From Eremomyces bilateralis CBS 781.70 (Eukaryota > Ascomycota > Dothideomycetes > Eremomycetales > Eremomycetaceae), in assembly GCF_010015585.1 (NCBI RefSeq), contig NW_022985069.1, positions 1,109,038 through 1,173,037 of the forward strand: a DNA stretch of 64,000 nt, written 5' to 3'. Both the position numbers and the translations under genes were made by a program. The notes beneath the pieces were generated by a model, which was not told the origin of the DNA, ran no database searches, and saw only the letters and a list, made by a program, of their open reading frames with translations. This document shows positions 55,753-64,000 of this stretch, piece after piece (within the stretch, counting starts at the first letter, position 1; every line of letters starts with the position of its first letter).

Positions 55753-58700
55753 ATGGGGAAGAATACGCATCCTCCGCGTGGAGGTGGTGCCAGCCAGAAA
55801 GCAAAAGCTTCTGGTGGCAATACTCAGGCTGAGGCCTCGAAGTCGAAACCTTGTCCGGCGCCGAAGGGACAAGATTCGAAAGCTAGCAGCAGTAAGAGCA
55901 AGGCTGCTCAGAAGGCTCAAGAAGATAAACCTGTCGAAGAAGCGCCAAAGAAACCGGATACTCGAACCTTGATTGGGGGCGCGTCATGGACCGGAAAGCT
56001 TCCCGTCAATATGCTGTCAGAGCATTGCCAAAAGCAAAAATGGGGCAAGCCGGAGTATACGATGATGAAGACCGCGGATGGCTTTGTTTCTTCAGTTATA
56101 CTGCGGAAAGTCAACACCAAGACTCAGGAACTCACTACACTTGCACCAATTCGGACGCCTCCATCTCACAGGCAGATCTCGGCACAGAAAACCGCAGTCG
56201 AAGCAAGGCATTTCGCAGCAACGTACGCTTTGTTCCGGGTATCAAGCATGAAAAACATTCATATGATGATGCCGCCTACCTATAAAGATTTATGGAAAGG
56301 CGAGTTTGCGGCCCTGAAAGCTGAAGACGTGGCAAATGGCCGAGGCTGGATGTATGATGCCGATCCCTTTGGTGTTTTGAAGGACCAAGAAGATGCGAAA
56401 ATAGCGGCTGCGAAGAAGCGAGAGATGCAGCTAAAGGATCAGAAACCCGCAAGTGGGCCCGGTGCTATCAGACCTGGAGAGTCGAGCAAGAACAATGACC
56501 GATTGAAGGGTTGGACACGAGTACCAAAGGTGGAATTGGCAAAGAGGACCAGAATGGAGATCGAGAAACTCCTGAAATTGAACAGGTGGAACCCGCATTC
56601 TGTGTCCATCTCACAGACTACCCGCAAGCAACTTGAAGATTCCATCACACGACTTGGCTTCCGACGAGCACACGTTAAAGAAGCTATCGACATATGCAAA
56701 GATAGAGAAGAAGTGTTGGAATGGCTCCTGATCAATGTACCGGAGGACGACCTACCGAAGTGGACATTTCCAGAAGGGTACACGGCCGGTATTTCCTTGG
56801 CTACAGCCGATCTGAAACGCGAAGGTGCTGTTAAGCGACTGGCTTCTGCAGGCTACTCTATGGATGTCTGCGAAGAGGTATATGATGCCTCAAAAGGAAA
56901 TGAGGATCTTGCTGCCGCTGCCCTTCAAGTGCGACTGCTTGGTGAAGACGACTCGAATCAAGGTCTCTCCGAAAAACTTTCTTCCTCAACATTAAACGAG
57001 TCTGCCGACCAGGAAGTATGGGCGGAGGAGCTGGAAGTGCTCCAGGCGATCTTCGGTGATCGCATCTCGATTTCTGGATACGCATGTGAGGTTGGCCTTG
57101 AATCAGCAGATGCTCAGAGGTACCGCACAACGCTCCGATTCATCCCTCCTACCAAAAATTATCCAAGATCTCTCCCTGTGCTTTCAGTGAAGGCTGAATT
57201 ACCGGCCTATATTCGCCTGAGCATAACAAAACAGGCCCTTGAGTGGGCAAGCGTGGAGTATCTCGGCGATCAGATGATATTCAACATTGTCGATTGGATC
57301 GAGCAATCTCTACCTTCGATAGTCCAGGATCCAGGTCCATTGAGTGATATCTCTCGTGGTACCACTACAGCGGAGGCAGCAACACAGGCGAAGAGTGAAC
57401 GAAACATCAACCGAATAAAGAGAGCACCAAGACGAATTGAATGGACGCCAAACACTGCGCTCAGCAGGGATATTTTATCATCGTGGCAGAGCAAACAAGG
57501 AATTCCTCAGCAACGGAAGATGATAAGTGGCCGACAGTCGCTGCCAGCCTGGAAATATCAAGAAAAGATTGTCAGTGCCGTCAACAATTACAGAGTGACC
57601 ATTATATCCGGCGAGACAGGTTCCGGAAAATCGACCCAGTCCGTCCAGTTCGTTCTTGATGACTTAATACAAAGAGGACTGGGTGCTGCAGCAAACATCA
57701 TTTGTACCCAGCCGCGCAGAATCTCCGCTCTTGGACTCGCAGATAGAGTCGCCGACGAGAGATGTTCTGCAGTGGGACAGGAAATCGGCTACACGATCCG
57801 TGGCGAATCGAAGCAAACCCCCGGAAAAACTAAGATCAATTTCGTAACGACGGGAGTTCTCCTTCGGCGAATGCAGACTTCCGGAGGAAGTCCTCAAGAA
57901 GTGGTTGATTCTATTGCAGATGTCAGCCACGTCGTTGTCGACGAAGTGCATGAGCGCAGCCTTGACACGGACTTCCTACTGGTCCTTTTGAAGGATGTCT
58001 TGGCTAGGAGGCAAGATCTGAAAGTCATTCTGATGAGCGCGACACTTGACGCGGACATGTTCGAACAGTACTTCCGGCCAGTAGGAGAAGTTGCCCGGAT
58101 TGAGATTGAAGGACGGACCTTTCCTGTACGAGACTTCTACCTGGATGACGTTGTCCAGATGACTGGATTCAGGGGCCTCAATTCGGAGTTTGACGAAGAC
58201 GACGGGGGCAATGCCTCTGTAGGAGCCACCATTCGTTCTGTCGGAATGCGCATCAATTATGAATTGATAGCACAAACTGTTCGACAAATCGACCAGGATC
58301 TAGGATCGACCGAAGGAGCCATTCTGATCTTCCTCCCAGGCACCATGGAAATCGACCGGACCATACAAGCATTGCGTCAATTTCCAAAAATTCATGCCCT
58401 CCCTTTACACGCTTCACTACTCCCTTTCGAACAGAAGCGCGTGTTTCCTCTCGCTCCTCCCGGGAAACGCAAAGTCATCGCATCTACCAACGTCGCGGAG
58501 ACGTCGATCACCATTGCCGATATCATCGCCGTCATAGACACTGGCCGAGTCAAAGAAACCAGCTTTGATCCTCATTCGAATATGGTCCGTCTTGCGGAGG
58601 TCTGGGCTTCTCGAGCCGCATGCAAGCAACGACGTGGTCGAGCCGGTCGTGTCCAAGAAGGTATTTGCTACAAGCTGTACACCCGAAAGGCTGAGATGGA

Positions 58701-59868
58701 GCAGATGGCGGAACGACCTGACCCAGAAATCCGACGAGTTCCTCTCGAGCAGCTATGCCTGTCTGTCAAGTCAATGGGGGTCGCAGATGTCCCCTCGTTC
58801 CTCGCTGGAGCGTTGACACCGCCGGCAGCCACTGCTGTGGAAGGCGCCCTAAAGCTTTTACGGAGGATTGGAGCAATGGATGGTGACGAACTCACTGCAC
58901 TGGGGCGCCATCTATCTATGATCCCAGCTGACCTGCGGTGCGCGAAGTTGATGGTATATGGAGCAATGTTTGGCTGTCTTGAGCCCTGTCTCACAATTGC
59001 ATCCATTCTCACCACGAAAAGCCCCTTCGTGTCACCAATGGATAAGAGGGATCAGGCGAAGGCAGCAAGGGCCTCATTCGGTGGGAATCAAGGTGACCTG
59101 ATTGCAGACCTACGAGCATTCGAATCCTATTCATCGATGCGAGAGAAGGGAATCTCCCCTCGAGATATCCGTGCTTGGAGCGGGGAAAAGTTCATCTCCA
59201 TGCAGACGCTCAACGATATCTCTTCCACCCGCGCTCAGTATTTGACATCGCTCAAGGAAATCGGCTTCTTACCTCTTCGGTACACGTCGAATAGCCCGGA
59301 TGCCCGATCGTTGAATGGCAACAGCTCCTCGACTTCTCTCATCCGAGCGTTGATTGCAGGCTCCCTCCACCCACAGAGTTCTCGAATCAGCTTCCCCGAC
59401 AAGAAATTCATCGCTGGAGCGGCGGGCGCAATTGAAATCGATCCGGAAGCCCACATGATCAAGTACTTCACGCAGGAAAATGGAAGAGTGTTTATCCACC
59501 CTGGCAGCACGATGTTCGGCATCCAGACCTTCCCCAATGACTCAACCTTCCTAAGCTACTGGGTGAAGATGGAAACCTCCAAAGTCTTCGTAAGAGACGT
59601 CACTCCGTTCAGTGCCTTGACACTACTGCTCTTCGCCGGAGATATCAAGCTCGATACCGAAGGGAGAGGACTAGTTGTGGACGACTGGATCCGGATAAGG
59701 GGATGGGCAAGAATCGGTGCGCTCATTGGTAGACTGAGGATGATGTTGGATGGCGTTCTGGCGAAGAAGATCGATAACCCGTCATTAGATTTTGGCAGCA
59801 TTGGAGAAGAAGGGAAGATCATTGGGTTGGTTAGACGGCTCGTAGAACTAGGTGGACTAGACTCATAG
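55753..59868 (+). CDS. DEAH-box RNA helicase with UBA and RWD domains (DHX57/YLR419W type)
   Basis: This ATP-dependent DExH helicase is probably linked to translation or RNA turnover. It is one exon of 1371 residues, matching the family. The N-terminus (1-80) is a Lys/Ala/Ser-rich low-complexity tail. A UBA-like segment (KREGAVKRLASAGYSMDVCE, about 355-400) and an RWD domain (EVWAEELEVLQAIFGDRIS... about 420-525) follow. The core has motif I GETGSGKSTQS (620-630), DEVHERSLDTDFLL (730-743, DEVH rather than DEAH), SATLDADMF and QRRGRAGRVQEG (959-970). The HA2 domain (ALKLLRRIGAMDGDELTALG) and OB-fold (FIHPGSTMFGIQTFPNDSTF) complete it. No intron is needed. The DEVH variant is conserved in many members, so the protein should be active. 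Confidence 0.95.
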   Translation: MGKNTHPPRGGGASQKAKASGGNTQAEASKSKPCPAPKGQDSKASSSKSKAAQKAQEDKPVEEAPKKPDTRTLIGGASWTGKLPVNMLSEHCQKQKWGKPEYTMMKTADGFVSSVILRKVNTKTQELTTLAPIRTPPSHRQISAQKTAVEARHFAATYALFRVSSMKNIHMMMPPTYKDLWKGEFAALKAEDVANGRGWMYDADPFGVLKDQEDAKIAAAKKREMQLKDQKPASGPGAIRPGESSKNNDRLKGWTRVPKVELAKRTRMEIEKLLKLNRWNPHSVSISQTTRKQLEDSITRLGFRRAHVKEAIDICKDREEVLEWLLINVPEDDLPKWTFPEGYTAGISLATADLKREGAVKRLASAGYSMDVCEEVYDASKGNEDLAAAALQVRLLGEDDSNQGLSEKLSSSTLNESADQEVWAEELEVLQAIFGDRISISGYACEVGLESADAQRYRTTLRFIPPTKNYPRSLPVLSVKAELPAYIRLSITKQALEWASVEYLGDQMIFNIVDWIEQSLPSIVQDPGPLSDISRGTTTAEAATQAKSERNINRIKRAPRRIEWTPNTALSRDILSSWQSKQGIPQQRKMISGRQSLPAWKYQEKIVSAVNNYRVTIISGETGSGKSTQSVQFVLDDLIQRGLGAAANIICTQPRRISALGLADRVADERCSAVGQEIGYTIRGESKQTPGKTKINFVTTGVLLRRMQTSGGSPQEVVDSIADVSHVVVDEVHERSLDTDFLLVLLKDVLARRQDLKVILMSATLDADMFEQYFRPVGEVARIEIEGRTFPVRDFYLDDVVQMTGFRGLNSEFDEDDGGNASVGATIRSVGMRINYELIAQTVRQIDQDLGSTEGAILIFLPGTMEIDRTIQALRQFPKIHALPLHASLLPFEQKRVFPLAPPGKRKVIASTNVAETSITIADIIAVIDTGRVKETSFDPHSNMVRLAEVWASRAACKQRRGRAGRVQEGICYKLYTRKAEMEQMAERPDPEIRRVPLEQLCLSVKSMGVADVPSFLAGALTPPAATAVEGALKLLRRIGAMDGDELTALGRHLSMIPADLRCAKLMVYGAMFGCLEPCLTIASILTTKSPFVSPMDKRDQAKAARASFGGNQGDLIADLRAFESYSSMREKGISPRDIRAWSGEKFISMQTLNDISSTRAQYLTSLKEIGFLPLRYTSNSPDARSLNGNSSSTSLIRALIAGSLHPQSSRISFPDKKFIAGAAGAIEIDPEAHMIKYFTQENGRVFIHPGSTMFGIQTFPNDSTFLSYWVKMETSKVFVRDVTPFSALTLLLFAGDIKLDTEGRGLVVDDWIRIRGWARIGALIGRLRMMLDGVLAKKIDNPSLDFGSIGEEGKIIGLVRRLVELGGLDS

Positions 59869-60204
59869 ATTATTCGGAATAGATCGTGGCTTCCTTCAAT
59901 TCGGTTCATTTCTCCTATGATGGAAGGATACTTGCCTAGAAACCATTTTGCCTTGATAAGAGGTGCGCAGGTCGATTCCTAGCCCAGGTGCGACGAAGTA
60001 GGAGGCTTTAAATATTTATTTCTGACTCCTTATCTGCTCTCACAAGACCGACCTGTTTTATCGCATATAACGATGCAAGTACTCGATAAAATCCCACACG
60101 ACATGAAACCGACCATTTCTCCCGCTAACCCGAGTGTTTCAACGACGAGTACCCGTAAAGCTCACCAGCGCCCATGCTTGACTACTTCATTCACATAAAC
60201 GCAT
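59869..60204. other. Short intergenic region between converging genes
   Basis: This is the 3' flank of the helicase and of the PDI gene, which converge. No gene is seen. Confidence 0.5.
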
Positions 60205-61360
60205 TTAAAGTTCGTCCTTCGCCGGTTTCTCCGCCGAGAATTGTCGGAGGATATTCGACCTCGACGTCAACTCATCAACCTTTTGCGATGCCAGCCCGCC
60301 TTTGGCCAAGATACTCTGGAGTCTGCTCAACTCCTTGACGGCGTGCTCCTTGTTCGCCTTGTACTTGTCCCCGACCCGGACATAGTATTCCGCGAACTTA
60401 TTGCCGGTGAACTCTTTCGCCTTCGTTGCGAGCTCCTCCGCTCCAGCGACAACATCACCACCAACCGCAACCATGCGCTGGACGACGAGGTTCAGGTCTT
60501 CGATCGTGCCGGCCGTCGCGCTCAATCCGCCGCCGACGACGCGGGATGTGCCGGCCTTCTCGTTCAGGTAGTTGATGAATGCGTCTTCGCTTCGACCTCC
60601 CTCGTACGCTTGGGCTTCAGTTGAGTGGGCGGGGAAGAATTTGATGGTTGGGTAAGAGGCCACGCCTTGCGCTTGAGCGGTAGCTTTGGAGCCGGGGTCT
60701 TCGGCGTCAACCTTTGCGATGAGGACATTGGGTTCGTTCACGAAGTCTTGGGCGAGGGTCTCCCATATAGGAGCGAGGGTCTTGCAGTCTGCAACATGAA
60801 TGTCAGCAACTCCTCCTGCATCTGGAGCCTAAATACATACGTCCACACCATGGTGCGGTGAATGCAACCAACACATGCTGGTCTGCTCCAACAGCCGTCT
60901 TGAACTTGCCATCATTCAACATCACCACGTTGCTCTCCGGCTTCTTCGCCGACTTTGGCTTGATCCCCGTCTTCTCCTTGATGAATGCCGTCAAGCTATC
61001 GATATCCCTCCCGCCCTTATAATCCTCCGGCTTATCGCTTTTCCCGTCGAACCATTTTAGGGTGGGGAACCCTTGCACCCCGAATCTCCGCCCCAGGTCC
61101 TTATGCTCGTCCGCATCGACCTTCGCGATGCTGACCTTGTCTTCGGCAAAGGCGAGATTCTGTGCCAATTCCTCGTAGATGGGAGCGAGGGTCTTGCAAT
61201 GTCCGCACCATGGCGCAAAGAACTCCACGAGGGCGGGCTTCCCGGATTTGAGGACGACATTGTCAAAGTTCTTTGGGATAAGGTCGATGACGGCGGAGCC
61301 GGCTTGGGCGCCGAATGTGAAGAGAGCGGCTGAGAGGAGGAGGGAGGTGAGTCGTGTCAT
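60205..61360 (-). CDS. tigA: Protein disulfide isomerase, two thioredoxin domains, ERp38/TigA type
   Basis: This ER-lumen oxidoreductase forms and reshuffles disulfides in secretory proteins. Exons are 61360-60841 and 60788-60205 on the minus strand, with a 52-base intron (GTATGT...CTGACATTCATGTTGCAG), and the product is 367 residues. A signal peptide covers about 1-20 (MTRLTSLLLSAALFTFGAQA). The first thioredoxin domain has FFAPWCGHCKTLAP (CGHC at 52-55). The second has FTAPWCGHCKTLAPIWE (CGHC at 172-175), and the intron splits this motif between Gly and His. A helical C-terminal D domain (about 250-350) follows. The chain ends in KDEL, an ER-retrieval signal, so the protein is soluble in the ER. 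This architecture is that of Aspergillus TigA. Unfolded-protein-response induction is likely from the family but not visible in the promoter. Confidence 0.95.
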
Positions 61361-61891
61361 GATGGATATACTGTTACTAATATTTCGAAGGAGATTAAGG
61401 AATTAGGAAAGTAAGAGGGGAGTCGATGCGAGTGTTCTGCTATGAAATAATATCACCAGCCTCCAGCTACGTAACCGTGTCAGACCCTGGTCGGAATCCT
61501 GATAATTTCCGCTAAACTATTTTCGGAAAAGCTACTTGTCCTTTAAACCAGGAGGTGGCGTAGAAATCTAAAGGGATGTCTCGACGATAAACTGGATCTG
61601 ACGTCCTACCTTATGCCCGAATACCTTAACATAATACAGTATTAAGTCTCATAGCTGTTGCTGATTTGATCTCGGAGTTGCATTGCTAACACTTTTTCTA
61701 ATATACAGTTGCCAGATATCCTACACAAACATGCTCTCTTTGAGACAAATGAAGATCAAAAACAAGAAATCAGCAGCGAATAACCCATCTCTCCCCTAGT
61801 AATCCCTCTCCGGAGCATGGAAGCATGAAGTTGCAACTCGAAATCAACTCACAAATCGTATCCAGGAATCTAATCCTCTTCCGTGCATACT
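61361..61891. other. Intergenic
   Basis: This is the promoter of the PDI gene (read leftwards) and the 3' flank of the decayed gene. No gene is seen. Confidence 0.5.
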
Positions 61892-62569
61892 TCACGTGCC
61901 AAGCACCTGCCGATACTCCTTCATCAGCTCCCACAACTGCCCGTCTCCCTTGACCATTCTGCGATAACGTTTCCTCGCCTCTAATATGGTCATAGTTTGT
62001 TCGCCTTGTTCATGGGGTCCGTCCTTCTTGCAGAGCAAGACCTGCGTGGGCGAGTACCTTCCTCCGTGCGAAAAGTCTCACCAGGAAATGATGCGGAGAG
62101 AAAGGATGCCCTCTGGACCGAATTCCCACTGTGCTAAATCGTGGAGTTCTTTGGAGACCCACGACAGGATGTTTTCTTCAAAACATCGACTTTTGGGGGG
62201 ATGGCTGTCTAGCTATTTGGTGTCTTGGTCACTGATCGTGATACTACGTTAATCTAGCCATGCTTTCAGATACTCATTCGGGGAAGTGCACGTCCCCTTG
62301 AAATCGTATGTCAAACCAAAGCACCTCTTGCCACACCCGATGGCCCTCCAGGCTCCCTGATGTAGATGACCTCAAGTGGGTTTTCGCGGAAGGACTCGGT
62401 CAGAGATTTCTTCTGCAAGAGTTTAGTCGCTAACCCAAAGATAAGGAGGCATTATACCTACCCGGGCTCCAGGCGCGTCATTCAGCCCGAGGAAGCGGAG
62501 ATTGAAAACAGGAATCTTGTTGGTTGGACCGCCTGGCCAATACCTCATTGATGAGTCGAATACTGCCAT
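61892..62569 (-). pseudogene. Decayed gene of unknown fungal family
   Basis: On the minus strand an ATG at 62569 opens MAVFDSSMRYWPGGPTNKIP with FNLRFLGLNDAPGAR. An intron-like gap (GTAGGT...CTCTTGCAG) follows, then KKSLTESFRENPLEVIYIRE. After a frame change come CGKRCFGLTYDFKGTCTSPN and EYLKAWLD. Then, past in-frame stops, come CFEENILSWVSKELHDLAQW, DFSHGGRYSPTQ, KKDGPHEQG and a basic end, LEARKRYRRMVKGDGQLWEL, which closes with a natural stop at 61892. Text on both sides of each break reads like one protein of about 200 residues. I see about three in-frame stops and one frameshift. I do not recognise the family. The clean remains suggest rather recent loss. Confidence 0.6.
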
Positions 62570-63433
62570 TCTCAGGGATGCCAACAAGCAATGGACTCTG
62601 GCTCGAAGCTATTCTGACTAGCTTGGATAGGTGGCCAAGATATCACGGCAACTCAGAAGTTGTTCTGGTAGTTGATGTTGATATTGATGTGGAGAAGGAA
62701 GAAGAATAAAGGATGGAGAATGACGAATGAAGGACAAAACAAAAACAGAAGGATAACGATTAGGTATCATGATCAAATATGATAATATATCTCATGCTGT
62801 GCGGTTAATTCGAACTGAAAGCGGCTCAGAAGGGAATAACTGACGATGAATTCTTTGTGATGGAAGATAGGGGATCAAACCCGAACTAGACTCGGCCTCC
62901 AAGCAGCAACCTGACCGCCATGCAATGCTATAATTACTAAAGAACTAAACCGAGAACGCAAATCAGTGTACTGTGACCTTCCACCGAGTGGATATCTAGG
63001 AAATGATGTCCACTGATAAGTTGGCGGCTTGAACTGGATAAGTGAGGGGAGAAGGTGAAAGGAGCAAGAGGAAGATTGTTGATATTATCTCCATTTTCCT
63101 TCCTAACCTTAAGCAGACGTCGTGCCAATGCTTTCTGGATACCGGGATTTTACAGGTGAGGGCTTTATAGGGAAGGCCTGATAAGGAAGATCTTGAGATA
63201 GGTGTTATAAGTAAGAACGGAATATAGCTAGGAATTCTTTTATATCTTGAGAATTGGGGCAGAATTTGGCGGTAGTACGAATACCGACAGCGATAACTAT
63301 ACCTTAGGTACTAATTGTCGAACCTTGCTCTATCTACCCTTCTTCTAGATTCCCAGGGGCGTCCCTTTTGGGGGTTTGGCTTGGTTGGGTAGATTCATCA
63401 CTAATATCATGTAAATCTAAACCTGAACCCGCG
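62570..63433. other. Intergenic, left flank of LINE fragment
   Basis: No gene is supported. At about 62870-62945 the minus strand has a B-box-like GGGTTTGATCC but no foldable tRNA. The boundary to the LINE is unclear. Confidence 0.4.
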
Positions 63434-64000
63434 ATGTGTACGCTTCGGACCCAGTATGACAGACTTCTGTTCCCCCGGCCCGAACCAGTTAGGGGATATC
63501 AGACACAACAGCGGAAAGGCCCGCACCGGATGATCCAGAACGAGTATCGAGCAAAATGGAGGGAGAGATGCCAAGCCGAAGCGGCCAGACCAGGAAGGAG
63601 AGCAAGGACATGGAAGGACCCGTGGGAAACCCAGTGCCTTAACCGGTACGACGGCCTTCAGAAACACGAGGCCTCGGCGCTCATGGCACTACGGACTAAG
63701 GTAGTTGGAGTTAAAGGATGGCTCGCAAAAATTGGTGTCCCTGGAATCCACCCAGCGTGTGAGTGCGGTGCCCCCCGACAGTCTCTCTACCATCTCCTTG
63801 CATTTTGCCCGCAGCGGACCGACCAGAGGATCGCGCTCCTCCAACGAGCTGGAACAACGGACTTTAAGAGGATATTGCATGACAGGGACAAGGTGCGCCA
63901 CGCAGCAAGGTGGCTGATCGATGCGGGAGGCCTAGAGCAATACCGGGTGGCCAAGGAAGTTGAGGAGGAGGTAATAGAGGACTGGAAACCGTTCCAGCTC
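63434..64000 (+). mobile_element. C-terminal part of a LINE (Tad1-like) ORF2, runs off right edge
   Basis: The plus-strand frame is open from before 63434 to the last base, at least 189 codons. It carries ALRTKVVGVKGWLAKIGV followed by CECGAPRQSLYHLLAFCPQR. This C-x-C...H...C pattern is the zinc-binding tail found after the RNase H domain in fungal Tad1-type LINEs. The downstream part (ILHDRDKVRHAARWLIDAGG) matches the usual end region. Reverse transcriptase and endonuclease domains are absent to the left, so the copy is 5'-truncated, as LINE copies often are. The poly-A end would lie outside the window. Confidence 0.8.

Noticed and set aside
62870-62945. tRNA-like B-box on the minus strand
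   Set aside because: No D arm, no matching acceptor stem and no terminator in place.

Overview
The window looks like nuclear DNA of a filamentous ascomycete (Pezizomycotina), most likely Eurotiales (Aspergillus/Penicillium type). The reasons are short introns of 48-152 bases with GTRAGT-like donors and CTRAC-like branch sites, GC-rich host exons, and fungus-typical families: a NACHT NLR, a HET-domain relic, a Zn2Cys6 regulator, a Fot1/pogo relic and a C-terminal LINE fragment that looks Tad1-like. The genus is an inference. No similarity search was possible, so every family name rests on motifs read by eye. Intron borders were placed by hand from frame continuity and splice signals.

Left part (1-18 kb). 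A NACHT-type NLR gene runs off the left edge on the minus strand. Its first exon seems to encode a short glycine/asparagine-rich peptide that resembles a fungal amyloid signalling motif. A Tc1/mariner-like element with perfect 32-bp inverted repeats sits in its 5' flank (1.9-3.4 kb). Next come two genes whose products end in peroxisomal PTS1 tripeptides, an acyl-CoA ligase (AKL) and an enoyl-CoA hydratase (SKL), with a tiny membrane protein between them. A second, different Tc1/mariner-like element (10.3-11.7 kb) and a CorA-like transporter follow. A gene-poor stretch then holds an intron-containing tRNA-Tyr gene and a 562-bp Fot1/pogo deletion derivative with TA flanks.

Middle part (18-34 kb). 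Here lie a Zn2Cys6 regulator, an unrecognised two-exon gene, an FAD monooxygenase, a C2H2 zinc-finger/coiled-coil protein and an unrecognised three-exon gene. After these comes a gene graveyard (30.4-33.3 kb): a broken HET-domain gene split by about 1.6 kb of foreign sequence that carries an antisense ankyrin-repeat fragment and a Cys/His-rich relic.

Right part (34-61.4 kb). This is a housekeeping block: exportin-T (tRNA export), S-formylglutathione hydrolase, RNA polymerase subunit Rpb6, a TFIIIA-like zinc-finger protein, a high-affinity cAMP phosphodiesterase after a long non-coding leader region, Qri7 (mitochondrial t6A synthesis), aprataxin/Hnt3, a DHX57-like DEAH helicase and a two-thioredoxin-domain PDI with KDEL. 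Several act on tRNA or Pol III: Los1 exports tRNA, TFIIIA drives 5S rRNA, Rpb6 is shared by Pol I-III, and Qri7 modifies tRNA. This is probably coincidence. The last 2.6 kb hold a decayed gene of unknown family and the C-terminal part of a LINE ORF2 that runs off the right edge.

The layout is a conserved core on the right and an accessory, transposon-marked region with self/non-self recognition genes (NLR, HET) on the left. The best candidates for something little described are the putative amyloid-motif exon of the NLR, the two uncommon Tc1/mariner groups, and the composite relic inside the HET gene.
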